Below are positions 25,019-38,422 of a DNA stretch of 64,000 bases, piece by piece (position 1 is the stretch's first letter; the number at the start of each line of letters is the position of its first letter). This DNA comes from Muricea muricata (taxonomy: Eukaryota; Cnidaria; Anthozoa; Malacalcyonacea; Plexauridae). The notes beneath the pieces are model-generated. The model had not been told where the DNA came from, made no database searches, and saw only the letters and a list, made by a program, of their open reading frames with translations. A program made the position numbers and the translations under genes. Where the stretch lies: assembly GCA_963855995.1 (NCBI GenBank), contig OY979729.1, positions 8,760,115 through 8,824,114 on the forward strand, in the 5' to 3' direction.

Positions 25019-25318
25019 ATAGAGAATAATAAATACATGGGTGCGTGGAAATACCAGATTTATTTCAAGTGTTTAACATGATATCATGTTCAACAAGACA
25101 AATAAATCTGGTATTTCCGCGCACCATTTAGTATTCTGTTTATTATATAAACTACAAGTTTTCCACCAATATAAAATGTCCAGAAGCTATGATTGGTGAT
25201 CGTTTTAAAAGCAATAATTTTCACATGTGAAATTATCATAAATAATCTCAAATGTGAGATTATATATCAGTTTTATCAATGCCTGAAATTGTTATAAAGC
25301 CCTGTACTTTATATAATA
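25019..25318. mobile_element. MITE family G, copy 2
   Basis: Full-length match to 18419-18714, including the first hairpin and the second acatgtgaaatt...aatgtgagatt hairpin. Confidence 0.8.
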
Positions 25319-26380
25319 AATGTAAATAAATTGTCAGCTGTTAAAAACAAGAACTTTAGAAACATACAACTATTGCAGATACTTTTACATCTTACAAAAT
25401 TTTCCAGTTTCTAATTCTTTCTGAAGTACAATTGGCCAGATGGGGGGTCTCAAACAAAGGGGGTCATCAAAAAATTTTTTGCTGCTGAAAAAACGCCCAA
25501 AACTTTCGCTTTTTTCTCGTACTTGGATAGGATTTGAAACTGCTAAAAAAATTGGTAAGAATGTAGTAAAAGTATAAGCGTTCACTTTGCTGTAGTTTTT
25601 GTTTTGTTGTTGCTCTTAGTTTCCACGATATTTGTATGTTTTTAAAGTGTTTGCATTAACAACTGACAATTTATTTCATTTAGTTGCCAACCATGGCAAT
25701 ATATTTTAATATAAAAAAAAGAAAGAAAGCAAGAACGAAAGCACGAAAGAAAGCAAGAAAGAAAGAACCAAAGCACATTTTGTGAATCAGATTTAAAAAA
25801 GGTACGTTTCTTTTCCATATATATGTAACGATTAGGTTCATTAACTCCTTTTTGGAAAAATACAGCTGAAAATACTGAATGAATACATTTCCTTTAATTG
25901 GTCGACAGAACGTTTCTAAAAACGCTAAAAAATCTTTTTTGGGTACCACAAAAAATCCAACGAAAATACATTTTTTGCAAGCTACAATAATATGGGTTTG
26001 TTGTAGTATGTGATTTAGTTTGTTCGGAAGTCATTAAATTGGTTAAAATCACAAAAAATAAAATTTTACCTCATATATTTTGATTTCAGTCCACTCAAGA
26101 CCAACACTCCTATAACGATTGCTTCGCTTTAAAAACGACAACAAACAGGAAAAAAAATCCTCTCGAAAAGCTCCTTGATTTCAATAATAATGAAATATTA
26201 TTTTTCTTTTAAAACGGTACCAATCGACAGTGGTTATGCTTGTAAATCGATCCTGGAAATACACGCACGATAAAAAAGTTGCCCGCCATTTTGACTTTTC
26301 CCAAGTTGCGCAATCTAGAACCCGATTCGTCCTGCTTTTGAGCGCTAGATACGCGAGTCTGTAAAAAATCTCCTCTTTAT
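25319..26380. other. Intergenic; GAAA-rich tract
   Basis: A purine-rich tract of gaaa and caag units lies at about 25719-25770. No gene recognised. Confidence 0.35.
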
Positions 26381-27244
26381 TAAGGTGGCTCCATATGGTT
26401 TTGTTCAGTTATAACCATTGAGTTCTATTATATCTGGAGAGAGCACCCCAATCTCTGTTCAGTCAAACAGTTGAAGCCAAAAACATGGCGGATTTCTGAC
26501 GAATCATCACGCCATTTGACGCCATCTCACGCCATTTGACGCCATATCTATGGCAACGGCTAAAGGTAGTAACCGCTAGCCAGGCTCAATTTTGAGCCCG
26601 CGGCGGTTTTCACACCCCCCTGGATGTTATGTTAATCTTTTTCGCAGTGAGTTTTTTTTGTCAATGAGAATGATTTTGATGAATTTTTTGGGACTTTTAC
26701 GATTTATTCAAAGATGTACAAGTTATTCATTGTATACTTGGCCTTGTAAAGGAATGGAAAATTAATGAAGTCTTGAAAATGTCGACAATTGCAAGATTTT
26801 TGATGAGGAACACCAGCCTGAACTATTTGGAGTTTTGTATTTTAATAACAGGTATTTGAAAATTTGACTTTCCTTCTTTTAAGTTTATTTTTTCAATTTT
26901 CATGTTCTATATAAAATTTGTAAGCTTGACGCCTGAATATACTCTACAGTCTTACATTGAATGTACAGATTTATGCTATGTATAACTTGGATCAGTTGGA
27001 TGTAGAAAGTTGAAATTGCCTTCTGGTATATTTTATATCTTTGAATTATAAAAACAGGGTCCTGAAAGGCTACTAATCCCGTTGTCCAAGTGCGCAAAGT
27101 TTTCTAATGTTTTGTGGGAAGCTCCAGTGCATGGAATCCTATTTTCCCAGCAAAAATATGCAATTCTCAGCTCCCAATTTACCTTTTCACAGGGTTGGAT
27201 ATAAGAGCATTTTTTCAAAAATGTAATTTTCTTATTTCTTATAT

Positions 27245-27324
27245 TAATATAAGAACATTTTTTGTAATATAAGAACATTTTCTGTAATATAAGAACATTT
27301 TCTGTAATATAAGAACATTTTCAA
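27245..27324. repeat. Tandem repeat, 20 bp x 4
   Basis: The unit taatataagaacattttctg is repeated four times with one or two changes. Scattered tataagaacat motifs continue to about 27600. Confidence 0.85.
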
Positions 27325-29379
27325 AAACCTTGCCATCCAAAATCAAAAACCTGCAAGCTGGTTGCATTACTCCATTAGGTACAATGGGCTTTCAAAGTTA
27401 TAAAAATAGTTATTACTGCAGTATTTACATGACTATTATTTGTATATCTTATTTTAAAGATGATTGTCAAGTAGAGGAGGTTTACAACCTTGAAGTAAAA
27501 TAATTAATGAGAATAATATGAGAAAATATAAGAACATTTTTGCCTCCACAAAAATTTTTCTTATATAAGAACATATAAGAACAACTAATATAAGAACATT
27601 TGACAACCCTGCTTTTTCAGGACCCTCTAAAAATCTCATATTTCTGCCAAATTAGCTCTTATATTCAGGTACATTGACACACAGTTTGTAAAATTAACCA
27701 CCCTGTATGCAATCAGACAGTAGAATACATAGAAGTTTATTTAGACATAAAAGTGTATATCTTCTCTACACTGGCACAAATTGACACATATGTTTGTGGG
27801 TCCTATGCCTTTTTAAGGAAGGGGAGTCAAAGTCATCATTTTCCTAATGCAATTTTCTACTGATTTCAATGAATCCTATGTCCAACAACCATCCCCTGGG
27901 TGATGCCAATGTGTATCATCTCACATCCTTTCTTCTCAATGTTATGTTTTTGTTGCTAGTGAACACTGTAAATTTGACACCTGGTTTGTACAGACTCTTA
28001 CCTGTTGTTTTTGTATTCCAGGGGAATGTCAAAAATACATGCAAAATGTGTCTTGAAGATAGCATTTATGAAAGAAATTGAAGATAGCATTAATGCAAGA
28101 CTAATTTTGGACTTTGTTAATTTGCCTTTTTACATGTATGATTACTAGCTTAATATTAACAATGTAACTTTAAGAATAGAAGTGACTACTGTACAATATA
28201 GAATTTGACATTTTATTAAAACATTCATCATATCATAGATATGATATGATAAAATTTCTGTCTCTGTTGTTTTACATATGTATGCTTTATGCCATGTTGA
28301 GGTGAGGTTCTTACAGTAGATAGGTCCTACAAAATAAGAAAACAGTAACAAGTATATTAGTATATTGTAGTACATTTTTGCCTTTACAACACAAGGATAC
28401 ACTTTCACTTAGTAAAGAAAGCAAATGCCTTTATAGGGGTGGAACTATCAAGGATTCTTAAATATTAATAAGTCAATGATATTTACAATTATAATTGCAC
28501 AATTTTATTTTTACAGAGTGACCCCATTCAATACTGGGCCCCTGTATTTGGTCTTGAAATGTCTAATTTTCTATGCACATGCAGTCAACTATTGTATCTT
28601 TAAAAGGCATCAATGGCTAGTACAAAACATGCAGTTTTCTGGACCCTGTCACTTCTAAATTTCTTCTGATTGTTAATGTAAAGTGTGAGTTACCTTGGTG
28701 CATTTGGAAAACAAAACCTCTTATGCCATGTCCTGGATATTTTCCCATTTCTACAGCTGACATTTTTCTCAGGTATTGGGTTTGCACATACTGGCAGGTA
28801 CAAACCTAAAACAAAGCGAGTGTGTACTTTGTTTAAATCTTCTGGTAGTATCTACTTTCTACATAAGCAACTTAGCCGGAAAGAGTTGCATAAAGATGCT
28901 GCTGAGTCCTGAAAAGTCTGGCTAACATATGCAACAGCCTTCAGCAAAACAAAATGAAGTTAGCAATAAAAATACAATGCTCAAAAGAAAAAAACTATGT
29001 CAATAACCTTCAACCATTTGTATATAAGATCTAAGGGTTTGTGCGATCTAAAAACACTTTATTATCAAACAGGACAAACATCGAAGCGTGTTGCCGTGTC
29101 TGTATTAATATTGTACGCAAAACACAAAGTGTATGTTGTGTAAAACATACCTGAAAGAGGAATTCCCCTGCATTTATAGCAGATTCTTGCTCCGACAAGT
29201 AAGGCAAACACCTTTTTTCACCGTTAAGCAAATGTAGTATAAAAATATATTTAAAGAAATCAAAATATTTTAAGATTATCTCCTTTTTTCTCACTATCTC
29301 GTAAACAATTTTTTGTTAAAAACCAGGGGGGCGAAGAGCTTTGTCGGACGTATAGCATCGCATTTTGGCTCAGTGGTAG

Positions 29380-29500
29380 CTACCTGTAGCCGGGAACCAA
29401 TCGGGAACCAATTTTGCAAATCGCCGCCATTAAAATGGCTTCAAAGATGGCGGCGCGTGCTTTCTCCAGATGTAATAAAGCTCAGTGGTTATAACCAGTG
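29380..29500 (+). promoter_or_regulatory. Promoter-like CCAAT/YY1 cluster, uncertain
   Basis: Two ccaatcggg/ccaatttt boxes precede an inverted pair gccgccat...atggcggc, with a YY1-type aaagatggcggcg at 29443-29455. The ATG at 29447 opens a 15-codon frame (MAARAFSRC...). The same YY1-type motif occurs inside several MITEs here, so this may be another repeat and not a real promoter. Confidence 0.25.
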
Positions 29501-31183
29501 GTTATAACCGGATTTATAGAGATCAGACGCTGTCCGCACGAATCACGCGTGGAATGTTCGTGGCCAGCTATAATAAATTTTTCACTTTCAAAGTTGAAAA
29601 CATTGTTTTTGCCGATATGTTTGTGTTTCTACACACAAAAAAGACGACAGTTCTTCCTTACAATCGTTTGTGTTTCCAAGTTCAAGTATTAGGTGCTTTA
29701 AATCTGTTTTAAAGCAATATTTTGGCGCTTTTTTATGTCCGGTAAAGTAATTTTTGTTGCTCGAAATTTTACGAAAGTGTATGGACTCCGACTGAACCAT
29801 TTTGTATTGTCTTTATCGACTTCATGGCTCTTCTGAAATGTTACTGAAGCTTATGTAAGTTTTCTTGTTTAATTACGGTCGGAAGTCTGTTGTGTTTTAA
29901 TAACATAGTCTTATAACTATCGTGCATACAGTCATGAGTTTTGAAAATATTTTCGTACATCGATTTTTAATGACAAGAATGAATTTAAGAAGCAGCCGGT
30001 GGTTTGATTTGAAGCCTTATTATGTCTTGTTTTTACTTTTTGGCAATATGAATGTCTTTTAATCTCTTCTTAAATAAGGTTAAGCCAAAAATTTCAAACG
30101 AAAAAATACTACGGCTATTATAAAAAAACACGCATTTCTCGCTGTTCTGGTTGTTGTCCACGAAATGTGCCGGACTCCACGCGTGAAAAACTGGTTTCAA
30201 AAATTTTATGACGTCAAAGCAAAAAAATATAATGAAATGAAACTGTAAATTTTGCCGGTTTCCTTCGGTGAATTTTTTTAAAATTTTGCTCATCAATTAC
30301 CATCGCTCAAGTGCTTGAAATGTCATTTTTTTGAAAAAATTTATCAAAGGGATTTTTTTTTAATATTGAATTTTGACATTTTGTAGGATAATATAAAAAC
30401 CTATTGATAGAATTTTTTTAAAGTGCGTAAGTGAAACCCTTACGTCAGTACCATACAACATCTTCAATTAAAAAATAATTCACCGAAGGAAATCTCGAAA
30501 ATTGCGGAAAGAAGACGAAACACAAGCCATGTTCTTATCTATTTGTTGCCATGGCAACAATCTTCTAGCAAAAAATCACCACTTTAAAATCTTCAGCAAG
30601 ACTTCAATAACACTTGTACTGAATTTCATAGTTTTATAATGAAAGGTGTGGAAATGAGACGGTCTTAACGGCTACAATGCACTTTTTAACTAAAGCCATA
30701 TGCGGCCACCTTAAACCGATAACACTACACGAAAGTTATCCGACTACAGAACAACAAAAGATTAGAAATAACAATAAGACAACTTTCTGACTGCTAAGGG
30801 GAGAACATATTTTGCTTTTTACAAACGTGTTGTCGAATTCATTGAAATTAGCGCATTTGACGTCGGCTGGCAGCCAAAAACTTTGGAACAAGGGCTGCTA
30901 CAGCTGGACTGGCAGATGTGGCAGACTGAATTCACTGCACTCATTGAACTGTAAGTAAACTGGAACGATATGTCAGGGGGAAATTGAAGCCAACGCCAAT
31001 ATGATTCAGTTTTCCAAGTTTTGAGGTGAAATACCACGGAAATACTTTACGTCAAAAATTGAGTCACATCTCACAATTGAAAGCTATTAAAAAGTTGTAT
31101 CTGATGGTATTTATATTTGATGAAATTTAAAGAAAAACAACTCAAACTTTGAAAGTAAATTTGCTGTATTTTGCAGCATAGAC

Positions 31184-31306
31184 CTTAGAAGTACTTACGT
31201 CACGCCATTCTCAATACATATAAATACAAGGTAAATTTTTCCCACATGTTTCCCACATTGCATTTTAAATCATTGTTTAACTCTGGCGTGACGTAAGAAC
31301 TTCTAA
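31184..31306. mobile_element. MITE family P, copy 1
   Basis: The TIRs are ttagaagtacttacgtcacg on the left and its inverse near 31283-31303. The internal taaatacaaggtaaattttt block matches, inverted, the copy at 41478-41628. Confidence 0.8.
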
Positions 31307-31529
31307 CGCCATTGCAACCGTGTTTATATACTGCATTTTACTGAATAATGAGGTATAGTCTCGGCTGACAGCCGTTTTGTACTACAGGTATAAACAGTAG
31401 ACTAGTGAGTGTACTACACAAGCCTAGGCTAGCAGCCGTGTTGTACCCAAAGTGTCCAACATGAACCTCAACTGGCAGCCGTGTCGTGCGTACTTCTTAT
31501 AAGAATTTATAACTAGGACCAACAAGCTT

Positions 31530-31735
31530 TTCACAAACCTTTTGAATGTTCAGCAAAGGATAGCAAAGCGAGCAGCCATTTTGTTCACCAAGTTGAACAG
31601 GGCGGGCTTATCTATAACAACTTACCTCTGGATATTCGTCAGCTAAAGTCTATTGTTTTATCCAGAAATGCGCTGAACGATAACTTTTGTAACTATGTCT
31701 ATGGCGTACAACCATTTCTATAATTTTATAAGTCA
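31530..31735 (+). pseudogene. Non-LTR retrotransposon ORF2 C-terminal remnant
   Basis: In one frame the sequence reads LLNVQQRIAKRAAILFTKLN. After a frameshift it reads LIYNNLPLDIRQLKSIVLS, then stops after GVQPFL. A Q-R-A-A-R-like helix followed by a YNxLPxxIR-type motif near the stop is typical of the C-terminus of LINE reverse-transcriptase polyproteins (CR1/L2/jockey-like). It is broken by the frameshift and lacks the catalytic domains, so it is a dead fragment. The clade is an inference. Confidence 0.5.
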
Positions 31736-32259
31736 AGACATATAACTTTTATATTCATGCAAATTATTTTTATTGTGTATATTTTGATATAGTGTAAGTA
31801 GTTTGTTTGTAAGCTCAGTCATGTTTTTAACAAATGCGCATATGCTCAGAGTGCTGTTGGTGCGCAGATATTGAATTGACCAATAAAAATTAAGAATGCA
31901 TGTAAAGGTGAATTGTAATATAATTACAAAAAGATTGGACACATAAGCGGTTTCAGTTTTAGGAAATTGCTTTCGCAAAATTCCGACTCAAGACCTCAAC
32001 AAACTCATGAGAAAGGAGTACATACTCAGTCTTTGGCGGACGAGTTATCGATTGGGTGGGAGAAAAAAATTCTTTGCACAATCGAGTTTTCTAGACAACT
32101 GCTCTTATATTGCATGCATGTCAATATATTAAGACAATATACCCACACTTTTAATTTATTTGTAATGTAACTTTATTATACAATATTACAACTTGACTAC
32201 CACAACTTTATACTTTTAATAACACTGGCACAATAAATTAAAGTATTATATATTCCGTT

Positions 32260-35200
32260 CACGCCTGGCATTTTGCATGCAAAATCGATCATTTCGCCTG
32301 TATTCAAATACAGCGGTTGTTCCACAAAAAGTATTCGATATAATTATCTTACACGAAGTACACATCATCATTGATGCAGAATGGCGGACAAATTTTATTT
32401 ACACAAATCACAATAAGGACAACAAGAAGCAAAACTGGTGGGGAAAATGAGGAGATTTAAGTTTTTGAGGGATGCTTGTGCAAGAATCTAACCTGGACAT
32501 TGTGCTACGAAACGTTTTGCTTTTGGTAAAGGCTGGTTCGATTGCATTAAACTGAAGTGAGTTGGACAGTTGCAGTGAATATTTGCGAATATTGGCAAGT
32601 CTGCTTGTCAAGCTACGGTATACAAACGGAAATGTGTTGTTTACAAGGTTTATGTGTCGGGAAGTCATGACAAGAAACTGTGAAAACAAATTTCTTGCTA
32701 TAAAATGCTTTGAAGACATAAAACCAAATTGAAATTACATGTATGAATTTGTAAACAATATTTGTCCATAATTGCCTTAAAGGGCATTCAGACAATAAGG
32801 CACAAAGATTTTAGAAAATAGATGTGTACAACAAGACATTCTCGATATGTAGTTTTCAACAGTTTGGTCATCCAACAACTGATGCAGTGATGCTTTGTTA
32901 ATTAGGGTATTAAAATTGTAGTGTAAATTACACTAGCCAAAGATGAAATTTCTATCAAATTATGTAAAGCAAAAAAAGGGTTGTAGGGAACGTAAACCTG
33001 AGTGAATGGGATTACAACCTCACTCGCTTAATTTCTGTTTGTCACAACAAGGGTCGGGGACCAAGCTAATATGTAATTCTGGTTCTTAGCATTCCTTATG
33101 TATTCTAAGCTTTTAAAAATTATCCTACCACCCCAACCATTGTCAGCAGGAGCAAATATATGTAGAAAATTTTATTATAGTTTATTGATGTAAATATTTA
33201 CATAGTGGTTATAATTTTTGTAAAATTAAAATTACTGAATATATTTTCTTTTATTGTTATATTTTTTGGGGGGCTCTTGATGGTACCATGGTCTTCCCTT
33301 GACAATTAAAGTTAACTGTCTATAATAAATTCATTATGTGTAGAAAATAGTGGGAACAGGTGTACTGTAGTATACCTATTATGATGCCAATTTTACTTGC
33401 CAAAGGGAGTTTGTTGCTAGATGGTTACACTAGGTAAATAAAAGTTGGACCTGAACTAATGCAATATATTAACACATGTATACAGTCCAATTAACCCACT
33501 CATGTGCAAGACCTTGATCTTCCTGTGACAAATCAACTTGTTTTGAACCTAAAATAACAAGGTAGGCATTACAATACCATTTACTACCAAAAATATGCTT
33601 GGGTGAAGACTACACAAAGCTTGCCCTAAAGTCTGGGTAGCTGATATCGGCATGTGGAGATAATCTGAAGAACACAAGCACAATGTCAGTTTGGTCTGAT
33701 CATGAATATTGATAGCATATATTTGATATGCTAATATGTAAAAAAACCTATCAATATATCCATCCTGTTTTTGAGGTTTGATTCAACTCGATGGTTGAAG
33801 AAGACAAGGCAGATATACCAATAGCCATATCAATGTTCATGATCAGCAATTAAAATTGTTTTTTGAACATGTTAACAATGTCTGCACTACTAATGCCAAA
33901 CTCTATTATATATTTGGGATGTAGTTTGCAGTTACAATTCCTCTTGAATATTAGTTGGTAAGGTGACACCTATTAATAGCAATGTAATGCATGATTTGTT
34001 TATAAATAATGACATACAAAACAACAACACTTGATGGTGCAAGCATAGTTGAAGTCAAATATACTTTATACCATCTCATCAGGCATTAAGGCAGCCTTAA
34101 TTGCAAGATGGATAGAAAACTTTTTTAGCATGGTAACTCAATTAGCACAAAGGCTGGTATCCTTAGGGCCCCTGCATAATGAATATGAAAAGGTGATTTA
34201 TGTAGGGTTGTGTCAAAACAAGTGTACTATATTGACTATATATACTAGCCCATACCAATCACTATTGACAACATTAACCCTCTCAGGTCATCATCAAGTA
34301 TCATTTTCTCCCAGGCAATAATCAAGTACCAATTTTTAAAAAATTCATTGCTTTGGGTTGGGACTTCTTCAAACTACAATTATTGCTTGACTAGTGACTA
34401 GTGCAAAATGTTTAAGCCGTAAACATTACTACCAGCAGTCGGCAAGCATATTCATATACTGGTACTACATGGCTTTTCAAGTTGCTTTGTAGGTGTTCAT
34501 TAAGTACTTGTGTGCAAGAACTTTTTAATGAGTACTGACCTTGGCCATTTGGGCTAACTTAGTGTAGTGCATTAATAAACATGAGTGAATAAATGAGCAA
34601 TATATAAAACACAATATTAAATCTGGGATAGTATATTTGCAAAACTGTAAACAAACATAGGCACTTTATAATTGATCATCACAAAATCACAAAAATAAAC
34701 GTGAGTTCTTGTTGCATCATGGTGGTTAAGTTGATATATACAAAATTTGAAACAGTGCAAAGTATGAATCAGAAACGCGATCACAACTAAACACAAAGTC
34801 TATAATAGGTTTCCTACCTTCTAGTCCGATCCATCAGGCTTTTGAGTTGCATTTTTTGCTTTCGGCCGTTGTCTTCAACCGCTAACGTGTCGAACCTTGT
34901 TTTCTTTCGCGTATACTCAAAAACTTCGGATATCACAGGTTCTCGCCTTTTATAAAGGAACAATTCGATCCTTTATACCACATTTTTTAAAAAACAAAAA
35001 ACATACGAACTTTAACACATGTCTGAACTTCTATAGGAACCAAAAATTAAATGAAAAGAAGCCTGAACGAAGGAACCTATACAAGCCGAAGTTGTCACAT
35101 TTTAACAACTTCGAACAAAAATACGCCATTGCGCAAAATGCCTCGAAGAAGAAGCTTTGCAATGGAAAAACATTGCGCGTAACCATGGCGATATTGGTAT

Positions 35201-35402
35201 CATTTTAATCCTCGAGAAACCCTCTTCCTCCCTATTGCCCTCAAATACCCACCAAGGAAAACGCGCAGCAGAAATAGCTTGACGAATTTAAGGAATTTTT
35301 CAATAATTAAATTCCCTACCAGGCTCCAAAATTATACGCGCGGTTGCGAAAAAAATTGTCTCACTTCGAATGATCGTTTTCGCGTGCAAAATGCCAGGCG
35401 TG
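32260..35402. mobile_element. 3.1-kb TIR DNA element, no transposase recognised
   Basis: The left end cacgcctggcattttgca is matched by the inverse of the right end (cacgcctggcattttgca, then cgcgaaaacgatcatt). Both are bordered by gtt, a possible 3-bp target duplication. The interior has no long ORF. The longest frames (32408-32719 minus, 34897-35208 plus) show no known domain. A 52-codon minus-strand frame at 34818-34973 ends at a plausible splice donor. Confidence 0.6.
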
Positions 35403-35498
35403 GTTATGTAGTATGTATTTACTGTAGTTAGGTACAAGGTAAGATAGACAATTCTACACAAAACAGGTTATTAAACAGCGCTGGTAATCTGCATGCCT

Positions 35499-35683
35499 GA
35501 GGCCAGTTGCTCAAAGCTTGCTTAGCATCAACCCTGGGTTAAACTTTGATTAACACCTAGTGTTTTTGTTTCAATATTTGAATGCATTCTCTTTTTCAAA
35601 AGTTGATAAAATCGTTGATAAGTTTACAAAAGAGCTTTTGGTTGCCAAGAGTTGAGTTAGTCTGCTTTTGAACAGTGGCCCCT
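35499..35683. mobile_element. MITE family C relative
   Basis: The ends aggccagttgctcaaagc and gcttttgaacagtggccc are inverted. The inner ctgggttaaactttgattaa motif is shared with 42757-42974. Confidence 0.65.
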
Positions 35684-35813
35684 GGACGAGCAAAACGTAC
35701 GGTTAAAGTGGCTCGATAAATAGTAATACGCTCTCAAATACCCTAAGACGGCATCACGCGCCAAACAAAATCCGCTGTGAGTATATCAATAACGGTATTA
35801 CACAAAAAATTGG

Positions 35814-36014
35814 GTTCTCCCATAGGCGGCCCAATTCAGTGTGTAGTTTCATATAGAGATCAGTGCGCACATAAACACACACTTCGTAGTTCCTTAAACA
35901 TATTTCCATTCCTATATAATAAGGGAATTATATTTAAGAACTTACGAAGTGTGTTTATGTGCGCCCTGATCTCTATATGAAACTACACCCTGAATTGGGC
36001 CGCCTATGGTTCTC
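35814..36014. mobile_element. Long-armed palindrome, ~200 bp
   Basis: Left arm ctcccataggcggcccaatt, gtagtttcatatagagatca and aacacacacttcgtagttc is repeated inverted almost exactly to 36014 around an AT-rich turn. Confidence 0.75.
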
Positions 36015-36199
36015 CGCGATTTTTGACACATGTAAGCATAACCATATTTATAATCTCTATGAGCATAACCGCATTATTTTTCAGTGAATTCATACGCAAG
36101 TGTTGCCATGGAAACAGAGCACTGGTCACCAAAACTGTGATAATTTGAAACACCATGTGTTAAAATAGATCAAGAATCCGCTACACACTTATTTAAACG

Positions 36200-36580
36200 G
36201 ACCATTCCCCAATTAAACAAAGTTTTAAATTCTTAAACAATTTTAGGACAGTTGGACAGAGATTCCTAAACTTAGTGAAATTGTGAAGTTTGTTTGCAAA
36301 ATATTGTAAAATGTCGAAATATAGTAATGTAAAGTCTCCGAATTTTGTATACTTTTGTATTACTCTGTAAAAAGGGTTACCACATTTCCAGACAGTGGCA
36401 AGGCTTTTCCGTGCGTAATACAAAAAAATACAAAATTCGCAAAATTTACAGCTATATATTTTCCACATTGTACAATATTTAACAACATAACTTGACAATT
36501 GTATGAAATTTAGAATGCTCTTTCCGGCTGTGCTGATTGATTTTCCGAATTTGAAAGTTTGTCTAATTGGGTAATGGTCT
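36200..36580. mobile_element. MITE family A, copy 1
   Basis: The TIRs are gaccattccccaattaaaca and its inverse ending taatggtc. The interior has the family hallmarks ttgcaaaatattgtaaaatg, ttttgtattactctg and gcgtaatacaaaa arranged as a second inverted repeat. Related copies lie at 45252, 52845 and 55970. Confidence 0.8.
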
Positions 36581-36659
36581 ATTTCACAGTGAAAAAACTG
36601 AAGATGTTATGCCAAGCTAAGCTCAATTTTTTTTGGAAACTGTATTGAGCCACCTTAAT

Positions 36660-38010
36660 AACAATTTATTAAACGGCTTGCAGCAACTGCTACAAGAACT
36701 TTCTGCAGGTGATTTAAATATGAAAGTCACTAAAAAAAAAGGAGTGACTATTTGGACCAACCGTTTGAATGCATATGCGACTATTTAAAAAATCCCTGAA
36801 AGGGGACAGCGTTCTAGGAGTTTAACCCAGAGATGAAACATTACTGTTCATTATTGCTGGAATTTACGGGTTGCTGTGCGAATTAATCAGTCGGTGTAGA
36901 GAGCCTGGAATTTAAGAGTTGCAAGCAAGGGTCCTCGGAATTTTTTTATGTTGAAACAGGTGAATAAGCAAACAATTATCAACGTCGAGTTAGACAGTAC
37001 TTTTCGAGCCACGGGAAAGTTTACAGTGATTTTTAAAAGCATGCTTTCCTGCACAAAGGAGACAAGTGTATTGCAACATGCATCATTGTTGAATTCATTC
37101 CAGTCAAACAAATGATGCTGTTTTTCTTTCTAAAGTACTCTCCAAATCAATAAAATTTCAAGCACATTGAATTTCGAGCATGAAAATTTCTATTCAGGAA
37201 TTCCGATTGCGCGAAGGCGGTCTGAACTTCGTTGAATGGAATTAAATTTGACCAAACAAACTTAACTACTCCATAGTATACAGCAATTTCAAAGTAAACT
37301 GAACTAGCTGAATATTTCGTGTGAAAAATTTCGGCCTGAAGGCTAAGTATCGAGACAAAGTATTATAAGTTATGGAATTTATTGCCTAATATTTTTCGTC
37401 TATCTATTGGGAGGTAGATTTCTTCCCTACGGTAAACATGTATTCCTATGTTTTACCATGCAGTGAGTTGAGAAACCATTTTTATCTGGAAATCAATTAT
37501 ACCAAGCATTGTCACTTCACTTTGATTCGAGTCTAAATTGCCTGAACACAAATGTTTGTGGTAATTTCTGAGAAACCAATTCACGAACAGTATTAGATTC
37601 ATTCCCAACACGGCCGCTGTTTGTTTTTTGTCGCATATGATTCAATACATTTTTTGCGTATTTTACAAGATTGCTCTCTTCAGTTTCGTGTTACAAAGTA
37701 CTCCTTTTACTTTTATCTTACACTGCAATATGGGAGTAATATTACATTACAAAGATGTACGTATCACCCGAGAGCTCCACGGAACATCTTGTATTACAGA
37801 TTATACCAACTGATTTATGTTACAAACCTAGATATACTGTATTTTTACACAAATAAATTACTTTGAAATTATCTAAATACTACAATAATTGGGCCCCCCA
37901 CTTACACAGAAAGACCTAAAGTTGCATCCTAGCTTACAATTTTGTGCATGTAAAATTATTTAACTTATTATTTTTAGTTATTTAATTCGACATATTATTA
38001 CAAAAAAGCG
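36660..38010. other. Intergenic, nothing recognised
   Basis: I see no gene, long inverted repeat or tandem array here. Confidence 0.35.
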
Positions 38011-38097
38011 CCATATTGTTACAAATTATTTCGCCATATTGTTACAAATTATTTCGCCATATTGTTATAATTACAAATTATCTCGCCATATTGTTGC
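38011..38097. repeat. Tandem repeat, ~27 bp x 3
   Basis: The unit cgccatattgttacaaatta plus tttc is repeated three times with small changes and a fourth partial unit. Confidence 0.8.
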
Positions 38098-38318
38098 CGC
38101 TAATGAACGGCTTACCTAATACCTAACCGCAGGGCACCCCCCATTTTAAACCGCAGGGACCTCGAATAACCCTTTCTGTAAGCACCACAAACCTCACAGC
38201 ATCTTCTTTCTTCAGTATGAAGCAATCATGCAGTGTACAGGTTGCAGTATCATAAAGACACACGCTGCCCGACCGCATGACCGCCCTACAATTCCATGTT
38301 GGAGTGCACACAGTGCCC

Positions 38319-38422
38319 AAGATATCCATCGAGTCACTCAATGAAGTAATGCAACATTTGCCCAGGATATCCACCAAACAACTCATTGAAGTAATGCAAC
38401 ATTTGCCCACGATATCCACAGC
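38319..38422. repeat. Direct repeat, ~54 bp x 2
   Basis: The unit containing gatatccacc, tcattgaagtaatgcaacat and ttgcccacg occurs twice in a row. Confidence 0.75.

Larger units (their letters stand above)
26381..30713. mobile_element. Possible 4.3-kb element with short AAGGTGGC ends
   Basis: The left end reads aaggtggctccatatggttt. The right end inverted reads aaggtggccgcatatggctt. Both sit next to TA. A third terminus of the same type lies inverted at 36641-36656, so the true pairing is uncertain. No transposase ORF is visible between them, and the matching ends are only about 22 bases. Confidence 0.35.
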
